From Caryophanales bacterium UBA4682 (GTDB lineage Bacteria > Bacillota_I > Bacilli_A > RFN20 > CAG-288): a DNA stretch of 64,000 nt. Shown piece by piece: positions 1 through 8,242 of this stretch. The stretch's first letter is position 1, and each line of letters begins with the position of its first letter. The stretch is from NCBI GenBank assembly GCA_002404995.1, contig DHKY01000001.1:1-64000 (forward strand), in the 5' to 3' direction. The translations under genes and the position numbers were made by a program. The notes below the pieces were generated by a model. The model was not told the origin of the DNA and made no database searches. It saw only the letters and a program-made list of their open reading frames with translations.

Positions 1-173
1 TTCTTGTTGAATTTTTCAACCTCCTCGACCATTTCCGCCGCATCGAATTCATCCTCGATCTTTTCCAACAGCGCACGTTTATATGCTTCCGAAATCGAGA
101 TGCCATAAAGGGCGCAATAGCTTTTAAAAAGCTTAGTTTCTTCTTCGTTTGTTCTTACTGATACTACAGCCAT
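1..173 (-). CDS. RelB/DUF6290-type antitoxin, C-terminus cut by window edge
   Basis: Reading the minus strand from ATG at 173 gives an open frame to the window edge (57 codons). It begins MAVVSVRTNEEETKLFKSYC and continues with YGISISEAYKRALLEKIEDE. This is the start expected of the small ribbon-helix-helix RelB/DinJ-like antitoxins of the DUF6290 group: a beta strand, then helices rich in Glu and Lys. Such proteins usually repress their own operon and neutralise a RelE/ParE toxin encoded just downstream, which here would lie outside the window. A promoter sits directly upstream. The family call is by eye; the partner toxin is inferred, not seen. Confidence 0.72.
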   Translation of the reverse strand, partial: MAVVSVRTNEEETKLFKSYCALYGISISEAYKRALLEKIEDEFDAAEMVEEVEKFNK

Positions 174-195
174 TTCAATATTTTTCTTTGATGCA

Positions 196-224
196 ATTAT
201 AATCGTAAACCACATTGTAGTCAG
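196..224 (-). promoter_or_regulatory. Sigma-A-type promoter of the antitoxin gene
   Basis: On the minus strand a perfect TATAAT (plus 196-201) follows CTGACT (plus 219-224) after 17 bp. The predicted start is about 15-20 nt before the ATG at 173. Confidence 0.6.
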
Positions 225-236
225 GAAAAAGCAAAA

Positions 237-256
237 AACACGGATTTCTCCGTGTT
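237..256 (-). terminator. Intrinsic terminator of tRNA-Ser
   Basis: The inverted repeat AACACGGA / TCCGTGTT with a 4-nt loop is followed on the minus strand by a T-rich tract. It lies 10 nt past the tRNA CCA end and also separates the tRNA from the antitoxin promoter. Confidence 0.8.
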
Positions 257-265
257 AATTTTCGA

Positions 266-356
266 TGGCGGAGCGAGAGAGATTTGAACTCTCGCACGGT
301 TTTGCCCGTCTATGAGCTTTCCAAGCCCACCTCTTCAGCCTCTTGAGTATCGCTCC
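266..356 (-). tRNA. tRNA-Ser(GGA)
   Basis: The 91-nt minus-strand sequence folds as a class II tRNA. The acceptor stem is GGAGCGA/TCGCTCC with an encoded CCA end. The anticodon stem TGGGC/GCTCA holds loop TTGGAAA, giving anticodon GGA. The variable arm is long, as in tRNA-Ser, and the T arm contains GTTCAAATC. It decodes UCC and UCU; UCC is visibly frequent in the neighbouring genes. Confidence 0.95.
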
Positions 357-401
357 ACTGAATGGCTTTACTAAGCTAACTGCATTTTAGCAGCAATAGA
401 T

Positions 402-429
402 ATTTTAAGAAAGTTTTTCTCTTTGTCAA
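402..429 (-). promoter_or_regulatory. Promoter of tRNA-Ser
   Basis: On the minus strand a perfect TTGACA (plus 424-429) is followed after 16 bp by TAAAAT (plus 402-407). The predicted start is about 40 nt upstream of the mature tRNA. Confidence 0.75.
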
Positions 430-450
430 GAAAAAAAGAGTTTTATGTAC

Positions 451-456
451 TATAAT
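451..456 (+). promoter_or_regulatory. -10 box of the pseudouridine synthase gene, probably leaderless
   Basis: A perfect TATAAT ends only 7 nt before the ATG at 464, so transcription should start at or next to the start codon. There is no Shine-Dalgarno sequence and no clear -35 box. Confidence 0.55.
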
Positions 457-463
457 TTCAATA

Positions 464-1435
464 ATGAAATACCAAATCACTGCCTTAGAGGCCAATCAAA
501 GAATCGATAAGTTCTTAAAGCGGAGGCTGAAAGATGCCCCGGTTTCGTTTATTTATAAAAGGTTCCGACAGAAGGATGTCAAGATCAACGGAAAGAAAGC
601 AGCCATTGATGTCCTTTTGAAAGAAGGCGACGAAGTCGAAATCTATTTAAAGGAAGCCCTCCTGGAAAAATTCCACTCGGAAGCAGTTCTCCGACCTGTT
701 AAAGCGGATTTTGAAATCTTATACGAAGACGACAATCTTTTAGTCATCAACAAACCAAAAGGATTGCTAGTCCATGGTGATGAAGGCGAAAAACGCATCA
801 CTCTTCAGAACAGGGTCCTGAACTATCTCAAGGAAAAAGGAGAATGGGATCCAAACGGATTAGCCGGATTCATTCCTTCGCCTGCTCACCGGCTGGATCG
901 AAACACTTCCGGTGTCGTGATTTTCGGCAAGAACCTTCCAACTCTCCAAGAACTCTTAGAACTTTTCCGGGAACGCAATCAGATTGAGAAACGATATACG
1001 CTCTTAGTCCGCGGCATCACTTCTCCGGAAGGAAAGATTGACCTTCCTTTAGAAAAAGACAGTAAAAAGAAAAGGGTTTTTGTTTCCCATGGAAAAGGAG
1101 CAAAAAGCGCACTTACCACCTATACCCGGAAAAAAGCGTTCCAGTCAGGATTTTCCCTTGTCGAAGCAGAACTGAAAACCGGACGTACACATCAGTTGAG
1201 AGTCCATTTTGCTGCTATCGGACATCCGATTGTCGGAGACAGCAAATACGGAGACTTCAAAGTCAACGAAAGGTTCGAGAAAAGGTATGGACTGAAAAAC
1301 CAGTTCCTCCACGCCGGATATTTCAAGTTCAAGGATATTGATGGATATCTCAGCTATAGGTCAGGTAAGGAGTTTATCGCTCCAAGGCCGAAAAAGGAGA
1401 CTGAAATTCTAGAATCGCTGAAAAAGGTTAGGTAA
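464..1435 (+). CDS. RluA-family (RluC/RluD-like) 23S rRNA pseudouridine synthase
   Basis: A 323-residue protein with an N-terminal S4-like RNA-binding region (about residues 1-65, with NQRIDKFLKRRLKDAP) and an RluA catalytic domain (about 80-300). The motif AHRLDRNTSGVVIF carries the catalytic Asp that attacks the target uridine. TGRTHQLRVHFAAIGHPIVG is the conserved second motif. The product isomerises specific uridines in rRNA; the length and S4 domain fit RluC or RluD, but the exact target cannot be read from sequence. The start lacks a ribosome-binding site and lies just after a -10 box. The next gene begins 1 nt after the stop, so this heads a short operon. Confidence 0.9.
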   Translation: MKYQITALEANQRIDKFLKRRLKDAPVSFIYKRFRQKDVKINGKKAAIDVLLKEGDEVEIYLKEALLEKFHSEAVLRPVKADFEILYEDDNLLVINKPKGLLVHGDEGEKRITLQNRVLNYLKEKGEWDPNGLAGFIPSPAHRLDRNTSGVVIFGKNLPTLQELLELFRERNQIEKRYTLLVRGITSPEGKIDLPLEKDSKKKRVFVSHGKGAKSALTTYTRKKAFQSGFSLVEAELKTGRTHQLRVHFAAIGHPIVGDSKYGDFKVNERFEKRYGLKNQFLHAGYFKFKDIDGYLSYRSGKEFIAPRPKKETEILESLKKVR

Positions 1436-1436
1436 G

Positions 1437-1949
1437 ATGACAGTTTCCTTGCTGCTAATTCTCTTTTTGCCTCTCTTCAGGATTCCTTCCTATCTTCTGC
1501 CTAGAAACCGATTGAAGGTCTACCTTTACTCTGCCTTAGTGGCCTGTTTTGTTATCAGCTTAATTGGATTAGCAGACCGGATCGGAGGGTCCTCCATAGA
1601 AGACAAATTAGGAAGGTTCTTTTCTCCGATGTTTTCGTTTCTGATTGATCCCATCGACGGAATAACGGTCAAGGAAGCCCATCATGTCTATTGCTATCTT
1701 GCAAATTCCCTTCTCTACGTCCTTTCATTCCTTTTGGCCTTGCCGATTTTTTCGTTTTTCCTTATCGGAGACAACCCCTCCATCTATCACCATGTCCGAT
1801 GGCTGAGCCGTTTCTTTCTCTCCTTTTTCTTTGTCTTATCGACTTATGGCATCTTTTTCCTTGTCATCGTCAACCTTCGTGGGATTCTTCCTTTCCCAAG
1901 CGGATTCCTTGAGCCTGTATTCGCAAGGTTTTATCCTTTAGGAGCATAA
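1437..1949 (+). CDS. Unknown integral membrane protein
   Basis: A 170-residue hydrophobic protein with a hydrophobic N-terminus and further membrane segments near residues 28-46, 84-108 and 123-149. No family was recognised. The layout loosely recalls CvpA-like small membrane proteins, but no motif supports that. It starts 1 nt after the pseudouridine synthase stop, with only a weak AGGTAAG before the ATG, which suggests translational coupling. It is the first of three unrecognised co-directional genes before the phosphoglucomutase promoter. Confidence 0.65.
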   Translation: MTVSLLLILFLPLFRIPSYLLPRNRLKVYLYSALVACFVISLIGLADRIGGSSIEDKLGRFFSPMFSFLIDPIDGITVKEAHHVYCYLANSLLYVLSFLLALPIFSFFLIGDNPSIYHHVRWLSRFFLSFFFVLSTYGIFFLVIVNLRGILPFPSGFLEPVFARFYPLGA

Positions 1950-1951
1950 GC

Positions 1952-3022
1952 ATGGATCCGAAAAGGTATTTCTATCTGCTAGCGGAAGAAGGAGGATGGG
2001 ATTGCTCATCCTATGCTTTTGCTTATCGCGACACGATTGTGAACTCTCCCGCCTACCATATCCTTCAAATCAATGTCTTAGAATGCCGGAAGTATCCGAC
2101 AGGCTCCGCAAAGAAGATTGCAAAGGACTTCGATAATCTTTATCTTGAGCCGCTTACGGTCAAAGATACTTTTGTCTTGGAAAGGCAGATCAATTATCTT
2201 GCCCTCCACTCCTTTCCGGCTTTCTATCTGAATCCTCTTGCAATCGATCCGAACTACAACGGGGAAGTGAACAGCATTGGAGATCTCAGGTTCACTCTGG
2301 AAGGAAAAGAGAGGACCTTAAACGAAATCATCGAAGATAAGAACAGCACCATTGATAGGAAAAAGCATGATGTAAACAACAAGCTTGAGTTTTTCCTCAA
2401 AGACAGGAATGAGCTTGTCCTGAAATCCATCAAGCAGTTAAAAGCTCAGACTCTTTCTGACAAAAGCGAGAGAAAAAGAAGGATTAGGCGGATCAGTGAG
2501 TTTGTCTATTTTTCTGTTCTGAACCTGCTTCAGCTTTTCTTCTTTCTTTATCCGAATGAAATTTTCCGCACCGGTATCCTGACCCCTACCGAAAGCAATC
2601 CTTTTGCCTATATCGGATGGATGTACTGTTTAATTCTTTTCCTTTATGACTTCTGCTTCCTATTGTTCCATTCTTACCGTTCCAGAATCTATGAGCCTTA
2701 TAACTACGCAAGACGCTTCCTGAAGAAAAACCAGGAGAAACTCTTCCAAGATATCCAAGACGAAAAAGACAAGCTCTATGCCTATATTTCCCTTGCTATC
2801 ACCAATCATGTCACTTTGAAAAACGATATCAAAGACTTCTCCAAGCTGTCTTCTTCCTACATTGATTTCAAATCCGTCAACTTAGTCTCCGAAAAAGTCA
2901 ACGGACGATTCTATAAGATAAGGCATACGTTAAAGAACTCCTTTGCAACCTTAGCCGGGATTCTCTGCCTAATCCTGTTTATCCTGTTCCTGATCAGCAT
3001 CAACCATGGAGGCACACTATGA
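1952..3022 (+). CDS. Unknown membrane protein with a soluble N-terminal region
   Basis: A 356-residue protein whose first 175 residues or so look soluble. Residues 110-175 are highly charged and probably helical, running from EGKERTLNEIIEDKN to KAQTLSDKSERKRR. Two membrane segments follow near residues 180-200 and 217-240, and a third sits at the C-terminus (about 331-350). The start has AGGAG 9 nt upstream. The gene overlaps the next by 4 nt (ATGA). No family was recognised. A membrane-tethered scaffold or coiled-coil role is only a guess. Confidence 0.6.
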   Translation: MDPKRYFYLLAEEGGWDCSSYAFAYRDTIVNSPAYHILQINVLECRKYPTGSAKKIAKDFDNLYLEPLTVKDTFVLERQINYLALHSFPAFYLNPLAIDPNYNGEVNSIGDLRFTLEGKERTLNEIIEDKNSTIDRKKHDVNNKLEFFLKDRNELVLKSIKQLKAQTLSDKSERKRRIRRISEFVYFSVLNLLQLFFFLYPNEIFRTGILTPTESNPFAYIGWMYCLILFLYDFCFLLFHSYRSRIYEPYNYARRFLKKNQEKLFQDIQDEKDKLYAYISLAITNHVTLKNDIKDFSKLSSSYIDFKSVNLVSEKVNGRFYKIRHTLKNSFATLAGILCLILFILFLISINHGGTL

Positions 3023-3729
3023 GCCAAGGATACAAAAGCTATACAAACCTTGCCAGTTTTGCCAAAGAAAGGTACAAAGACCCAATCCATTCCTTAGAAG
3101 AAAGGAAAAAGCCTTCCTTCCAGGAATACCTCAGCAAGGAAGACCATGCCAAGAGGGATGCCATCAGCCGCCTGCTCCTCCTTTCCTATCCGGTCGACAT
3201 CCTAGTCTTCAAGGCAGGTGAGATTTTAAATCCCTACAGGTCCATCCGCATCCATGGACGATTATTCGACTCCTACGAGGACCTAGGAGAATGCAGGCTT
3301 TCTACCGCTCCAAACAACGATGCAATCCTAACAGAACTGGTCCATCATTCCTGTATCAGCGAACACAGGAAGAAAAGCGGATACCGGGAAAAAGACCCGG
3401 TGCTTTACAAGAAGGTCGTCGAAAAGGAAAAACAAGGCAATATCGATCTGCAGTATGCCTATTTTTCCATTGGATACCTCCTTTCCAAGGAAACAGACTT
3501 TTTCTTCGAAGGAAAGAAATACAAAAATCTCTTCAATCTCGCCTATTACCTCTTGCAGAATGACAAAAGCGAAGAATACGGGACCTACTTTTCCCATTCT
3601 CCTCTCAGGAAAGTCTATGGCGAAATCAGCCCGGAAGGAACACGTGCCAACGAATTCCTCCACCTCTGCGATAAAATCGAGGAAAGCGAATCCTTGCTAG
3701 AAAACTATCTCAAGAAGCGGAAAGCCTAA
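3019..3729 (+). CDS. Unknown soluble protein, co-translated with the preceding gene
   Basis: A 236-residue charged protein without signal peptide or membrane segment. The start overlaps the previous stop and has GGAGG 7 nt upstream, so the two are probably made together. Visible stretches include DAISRLLLLSYPVDILVFK and an aromatic-rich patch near residues 145-175. No known domain was identified. It ends 3 nt before the phosphoglucomutase -35 box, so it closes the first operon. Confidence 0.6.
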   Translation: MSQGYKSYTNLASFAKERYKDPIHSLEERKKPSFQEYLSKEDHAKRDAISRLLLLSYPVDILVFKAGEILNPYRSIRIHGRLFDSYEDLGECRLSTAPNNDAILTELVHHSCISEHRKKSGYREKDPVLYKKVVEKEKQGNIDLQYAYFSIGYLLSKETDFFFEGKKYKNLFNLAYYLLQNDKSEEYGTYFSHSPLRKVYGEISPEGTRANEFLHLCDKIEESESLLENYLKKRKA

Positions 3730-3732
3730 CCA

Positions 3733-3761
3733 TTGAGAGCATCCTGATTTCCCTCTATAAT
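3733..3761 (+). promoter_or_regulatory. Promoter of the phosphoglucomutase operon
   Basis: TTGAGA (3733-3738), a 17-bp spacer and a perfect TATAAT (3756-3761). A strong AAGGAG lies between it and the ATG at 3783. Confidence 0.8.
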
Positions 3762-3782
3762 GAAAAAGGAAGGAGAAAAAGA

Positions 3783-5525
3783 ATGGATTACGAACAGCGA
3801 ATGTCTGCTTGGCTCAATTCAAGCCTAGTCACCGACGAAGAAAAAGAACGCATCCTCAAATGCGATAAGGAAACCCAGGAAGACAGGTTCAGGAAGAGCC
3901 TGACTTTCGGAACCAGCGGCCTACGCGCTAAAAGGGGACCCGGACCAAACCGCAGGAATGTCCTGACCGTTCGGAAAACGACTATCGGCATCGCCGATTA
4001 TCTTCTTAGCAAATACGGAGACCTTGTCCGAAGCCAAGGAAGGGTCGTCTCTTTTGACAACCGGCATAATTCCATTCTCTTCCGCGACAAGGCTATCCAG
4101 GTCTTGACCGAAAAAGGAATCAAGGTCTATACCTTCCATGATCCCCACCCGACCCCAGAGGTATCTTATACCATTCGAAAATTATTCTTGGCGGGTGGGA
4201 TCAGGATAACTGCAAGCCATAATCCGAAAGAATACAATGGATACAAGTTCTATGACAAAGACGGAGTTGAGGCTGCCTACGAGGTCAATGAGGATATCGA
4301 AAAGATTCTTGCGGATAGGGAAGATGAATTAAACGTCACTTATCCGATTTATGAGAAAAAGGGAGAAGTCATCTACTTAGACGAAACAAATTCCTTCGAT
4401 GATGAATTCCTTGAAAAGGAAAGCACAACCTCTCTATACAAGGACTTCTTTGTCGGAAAGAGACGGACGAGAATCATCTTTTCCAGCGAAAACGGATGCA
4501 CTAGCAAACTTGCTCCCCTTCTTCTCAAGCGCCTCGGATACAAAGTCATGACCACTCCGACCCAAGATTACTTTGACCCTGATTTCTCCGGAACCGAGAA
4601 CCCGAATCCGGAAACCGATGCTTCCTTCATGAAGAGCATCGAATACAGGAAAAGGCTCAACAAGCAGGGCGAAAAATACAACCTTATCCTGAATACGGAC
4701 CCCGATGGGGACCGAGCCGGAATCGCCTTCCTCGATACCCAAGGAAAAATCCAAAGACTTACCGGAAACCAATACGGAGCTCTGTTGATTGACTTTCTAA
4801 TTGGCACCCGGAAGAGACAGAAGCTCTTGCCTAGGAACGGAGTCGTCGTTGATACGTTTGTCACTTCCAGCCAAGGAAAAGAAGTCGCCAAGTCCTATCA
4901 TGTCAAGACACGGACTACAGCAACTGGATTCAAATATATTGGTGCCTTGATTCGAAAAAGGCGTGAAGAGGAAGAAAACTTCCTCTTCGGATACGAAGAA
5001 TCCTATGGCGCCCTTCTCTCCTCCTTTGTCCGAGATAAAGATTCCCTGGAAACCCTGATTGCCTTAGCCGACAGGAACGAGTATTATCTCCGCCAAGGAA
5101 AGACCCTGGACATCGCCTACAAAGAACTTTCGAAAAAAACCGGTGTCTATCATAACTATCAGTTTTCACTCTTCTTCATCGGAGAAAAAGGACGTTCCCT
5201 CAGGAGCGAGAAGAGGAATGAACTCCGGAGTCATCCCTTTGATGAAATCGCAGGTAACAAAGTCTATCAAATGGAAGACTACCTTCTTAGAAGAGTCTAC
5301 CATCCGGAAGATAGTTCCTTTTCCGCAAGGGAAGAAAATGACATTGACAAGACAGACTGCCTGAAGTTCTTCCTCAAACCGGCAGGATTCCTCGCCATCC
5401 GTCCATCTGGAACGGAGCCAAAAAGGAAAATATATTTGGAATTGGTCGATGAGGACGAAGATAAGATTAACGAAAAACAAGCAAGAATACTATCCGAACT
5501 GAAAAACAGAATGGACCTTGAATAA
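3783..5525 (+). CDS. pgcA: Alpha-phosphoglucomutase / phosphomannomutase
   Basis: A 580-residue enzyme of the alpha-D-phosphohexomutase family, close in length to Bacillus PgcA. It interconverts glucose-6-phosphate and glucose-1-phosphate, feeding glycolipid, wall polymer and UDP-glucose synthesis. All four signature elements are present: the phosphoserine loop ITASHNPKEYNGYKFYD (about residues 140-156), the Mg loop DPDGDRAG (about 307-314), the sugar-binding GYEESYG (about 404-410) and the phosphate-binding RPSGTEPKRK near the C-terminus. It has its own promoter and ribosome-binding site. The nuclease gene starts 3 nt downstream, so both are probably on one mRNA. Confidence 0.95.
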   Translation: MDYEQRMSAWLNSSLVTDEEKERILKCDKETQEDRFRKSLTFGTSGLRAKRGPGPNRRNVLTVRKTTIGIADYLLSKYGDLVRSQGRVVSFDNRHNSILFRDKAIQVLTEKGIKVYTFHDPHPTPEVSYTIRKLFLAGGIRITASHNPKEYNGYKFYDKDGVEAAYEVNEDIEKILADREDELNVTYPIYEKKGEVIYLDETNSFDDEFLEKESTTSLYKDFFVGKRRTRIIFSSENGCTSKLAPLLLKRLGYKVMTTPTQDYFDPDFSGTENPNPETDASFMKSIEYRKRLNKQGEKYNLILNTDPDGDRAGIAFLDTQGKIQRLTGNQYGALLIDFLIGTRKRQKLLPRNGVVVDTFVTSSQGKEVAKSYHVKTRTTATGFKYIGALIRKRREEEENFLFGYEESYGALLSSFVRDKDSLETLIALADRNEYYLRQGKTLDIAYKELSKKTGVYHNYQFSLFFIGEKGRSLRSEKRNELRSHPFDEIAGNKVYQMEDYLLRRVYHPEDSSFSAREENDIDKTDCLKFFLKPAGFLAIRPSGTEPKRKIYLELVDEDEDKINEKQARILSELKNRMDLE

Positions 5526-5528
5526 CAT

Positions 5529-7013
5529 ATGAAATCAATCAAACAGTTCTTTTTTCTTCCCATCAGCTGCCTGCTGTTAACCTCTTTTACAAACAGGAGA
5601 ACGACAAGCGCTTCCTTTGATGGGAAAGCCTACAATTCAAAAGAACAAAGGGACTTTTCCTCCTCGACAGAAGAGGAAATCAAATCCTATTACAACTATG
5701 ACGTCGTCAGCCATCAGAAGGGACAGACCAGGAAGAAATCTCTTTATGATATCATTTCAAAGGACAACACTTTTGTCAGCTATTCATCTTCTTCTGGAAA
5801 GGGTGTTGGCACTTGGTATAAGATAACGGATCGGAACTGGGAACTGAGCCGGAAAATCGATTCTGCCACCTATCGCTTCGCAGATGACGATGCCATTGTC
5901 GATGGAAAACCCGTCCTCTATGAAACAAGGATGTATTTTGAAGACACTACTACGGAAAGCAAGCAGATCAACGGAAACGTCAATAGCTTTACGAAGAATG
6001 CTGCAATCACAGCAATCGATTGGTCCAAGAAGGAATGTCCTTCCGCAAAAAGCAGTCTTGGAAACACAATCCAGATGGATAAGGAACATGTCTGGGTTAA
6101 AAGCCATGGCTTTCCGCCACAGAAAAATAGAGATCCGGTCAAAGGAGCAGGAACTGATCTTCATCATTTAAGGGCAGCCGACCATGCCACAAACAATGCT
6201 CATAATGACCTTTATTATGGAGAAGTAAAAGACCACTCACAGGCAAAGACCATCTATTGCATTTATGCAGATGGCACAAGAGAGGTTTCGGGATGGATTG
6301 GCAATACAGAGCAAGGGGAAAAATGCTTTGAACCGACCGACCGCTGGAAAGGAGATGTCGCACGTGCTCTTCTCTACAGGGGAGTCCGTTATTCTAATTA
6401 TAAGGATACGAATACAGAGGCAGAACCTTATCTTGAACTGACGGATGACATCACCAAGCAGGATGACAATGAACATTACCATGGTGTCTTCCACAATCTC
6501 TCTACCTTCCTGAAATGGAACAAGGAAGACAAGCCGGATACCTACGAAAAGAAGCGCAACGACAGGATTTACAAGAATGTACAGAACAACCGGAATCCCT
6601 TTGTTGACTTTCCGGATTGGGCAGATCTAGTCTATGACTCTTCAGACCCAGGGGAAAAGCCAGGAGAGGGAGGCGGAAGCGAGAATCCATCAGCTTCAAC
6701 GGAAACGCCAAGCACTCCTGGAACTTCTGCTTCTTCTGGGCAGACCAGTCAGGAATCTCCTTCCGTTCCAGAAGAAAAGCCAAGTGATGCAGATTCTTCC
6801 CTGACCAATAGCAGCACCTCCGATTCCGGAGGGAAACTCGAATTCAACGGATTGTTCGGACTGTCCAAGAGCCAGACACTGATTCTCGTAGCCGTAGCTT
6901 CGATAGTCCTGGTTCTAGTTGCAATCACAATTGTTCTAATTAGGCAAAAAAAGAAGCCAAAGAAGAAAAAACCAAGCTATAATAAGAGACGAAATTCTAA
7001 GAATAAGAAATAG
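5529..7013 (+). CDS. Cell-surface endonuclease I family nuclease, C-terminally membrane-anchored
   Basis: A 494-residue protein with an N-terminal signal peptide (KQFFFLPISCLLLTS). The catalytic region, about residues 150-345, matches the endonuclease I (EndA/NucM, PF04231) pattern: KEHVWVKSHGF, then GTDLHHLRAADHATNNAHND, then GDVARALLYRGVRYS. The His and Asn residues of this family bind Mg and attack DNA or RNA. A Ser/Thr/Pro/Gly-rich linker (about 375-440) leads to a membrane helix (about 451-475) and a Lys-rich tail, so the enzyme would be tethered outside the cell; there is no LPXTG motif. It probably degrades extracellular nucleic acid for nutrition, or processes DNA for the ComEA/ComEC system encoded at 35.6-38.1 kb (inference). 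Confidence 0.88.
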   Translation: MKSIKQFFFLPISCLLLTSFTNRRTTSASFDGKAYNSKEQRDFSSSTEEEIKSYYNYDVVSHQKGQTRKKSLYDIISKDNTFVSYSSSSGKGVGTWYKITDRNWELSRKIDSATYRFADDDAIVDGKPVLYETRMYFEDTTTESKQINGNVNSFTKNAAITAIDWSKKECPSAKSSLGNTIQMDKEHVWVKSHGFPPQKNRDPVKGAGTDLHHLRAADHATNNAHNDLYYGEVKDHSQAKTIYCIYADGTREVSGWIGNTEQGEKCFEPTDRWKGDVARALLYRGVRYSNYKDTNTEAEPYLELTDDITKQDDNEHYHGVFHNLSTFLKWNKEDKPDTYEKKRNDRIYKNVQNNRNPFVDFPDWADLVYDSSDPGEKPGEGGGSENPSASTETPSTPGTSASSGQTSQESPSVPEEKPSDADSSLTNSSTSDSGGKLEFNGLFGLSKSQTLILVAVASIVLVLVAITIVLIRQKKKPKKKKPSYNKRRNSKNKK

Positions 7014-7023
7014 GAGGTCAATC

Positions 7024-7551
7024 ATGGCAGAAGAAAAGAAAGAAGTTGTTGAAGAAAAACCTGCAGAAAAGAAAGAAAAGAAAGAAAACGGTTTTTCTAA
7101 ATTCTTCAAGAAGAGGGGAAAGAGCATTTCCGATTCCAATCGTGAAAGCAAACTCGAAGCAGCCTGGAAGGAAAAATCCGGTGTACAAGAGTTCACTCTC
7201 TATGTCGGAAACAGTGCATTCAACACCCATTCCTACTATGGAACAATCGATGAAGAAAAGAACGAAGCACTTGTCTATGGAAAATTCAATGAAAGCGATT
7301 TCCCAGCCTATGGATGTATCCTTTCCACCATCCCTGCAGACCGAGACAAAGAACTTCCGAAACGCTTCTATGTTGCCAAAATCGATAACAGCAAGATGGT
7401 CAGTATCTCCATCGAAGAAAACGGAGACAATGATCAGAAGGTCACCAACACCTATGAACGTCCGGCTACCCTAATTAGCCTAGATCCTTCCATCCGTGAA
7501 GTTCAGGTTATCAAAGTCGGAAACAGCTACTACGAACAGTTGAAGAAGTAA
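7024..7551 (+). CDS. Unknown small cytoplasmic protein with a charged N-terminal tail
   Basis: A 175-residue protein that starts after AGGAGG (7012-7017). Residues 1-35 are almost only Lys and Glu and are probably disordered. The rest (about 45-170) looks like a small alpha/beta domain with repeated aromatic strands such as FTLYVGNSAFNTHSYYG. No family was recognised. It follows the nuclease by 10 nt and a strong terminator closes the operon. A role linked to the nuclease is possible from position alone. Confidence 0.6.
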   Translation: MAEEKKEVVEEKPAEKKEKKENGFSKFFKKRGKSISDSNRESKLEAAWKEKSGVQEFTLYVGNSAFNTHSYYGTIDEEKNEALVYGKFNESDFPAYGCILSTIPADRDKELPKRFYVAKIDNSKMVSISIEENGDNDQKVTNTYERPATLISLDPSIREVQVIKVGNSYYEQLKK

Positions 7552-7561
7552 AACAAAAAAG

Positions 7562-7585
7562 CCAGACCAAACGGTCTGGTTTTTT
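7562..7585. terminator. Terminator between convergent transcripts
   Basis: CCAGACC / GGTCTGG with loop AAAC, followed by a T run on the plus strand and preceded by A residues, so it can act on both the 175-residue gene and recU. Confidence 0.85.
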
Positions 7586-7590
7586 GTTTG

Positions 7591-8214
7591 TCAGGAAGCA
7601 AAGAAAGCTTCATCGATTGCATCAAGAAGGAAATAAGGAGGCACATATCCGCGCCGGACTTCGATTCCTTTTTCTTCAAAGAACTCAATCTTGAATCCTG
7701 GATGGTGCTTCTTTTCAACCTCTTCTAGAATGATATCCGCTTTCCTCAAATAAACTTTTTGATAGGTCTTAAACGAGACAAGAAAGAAGCCGATTCCACC
7801 AAGGGAAGAGATGAAACGAAGATGCTCGTACTGCTGAGGACGGATCCTATGGTAAGGGACCGAATCATGGATTGTCTCCTTGCATTCGAAATCAATGTAT
7901 TTTCCTTTATAGATTCCGACATAGTCCGTCGTGGACTTTTCTTCAAAATAAGCTTCGGAGATCCTTCCTGGATGTTCCTTGCTCCTTTTGACGACCTTGA
8001 TAGGGGTAGGTCGCTTGTATATATCAGCAATTCCTTTTGCACGATAGAAGTCGCATGTCTTGGAAATATCTGATTCAAAGCGCATACCCATATTACTTCG
8101 AACCAAAGAATTATGGGCACGTTCGTTCGCGGTCTGATTCTTGGTTTTCCGTTTATCCAGAGTGGTAGTCTTCTTCGCTACAACCCTTTTCCGTCCATCA
8201 GGATAATTAATCAT
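7591..8214 (-). CDS. recU: RecU Holliday-junction resolvase
   Basis: A 207-residue nuclease that cuts four-way DNA junctions during recombination and chromosome segregation. Family features are visible: the N-terminus MINYPDGRK, which closely resembles Bacillus RecU; KRPTPIKVVK; EAYFEEKSTTDYVGIYKGKY, containing the catalytic acidic residues; IDFECKET; and the C-terminal GYVPPYFLLDAI. I place the start at ATG 8214 because it reproduces the family N-terminus, although there is no ribosome-binding site there. A TTG at 8241 that nearly touches the MarR stop is an alternative. In Bacillus recU is near gpsB and rnpB, as it is here. Confidence 0.93.
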   Translation of the reverse strand: MINYPDGRKRVVAKKTTTLDKRKTKNQTANERAHNSLVRSNMGMRFESDISKTCDFYRAKGIADIYKRPTPIKVVKRSKEHPGRISEAYFEEKSTTDYVGIYKGKYIDFECKETIHDSVPYHRIRPQQYEHLRFISSLGGIGFFLVSFKTYQKVYLRKADIILEEVEKKHHPGFKIEFFEEKGIEVRRGYVPPYFLLDAIDEAFFAS

Positions 8215-8242
8215 AACAAGAAAATAAAAGACATCGAGCAAA

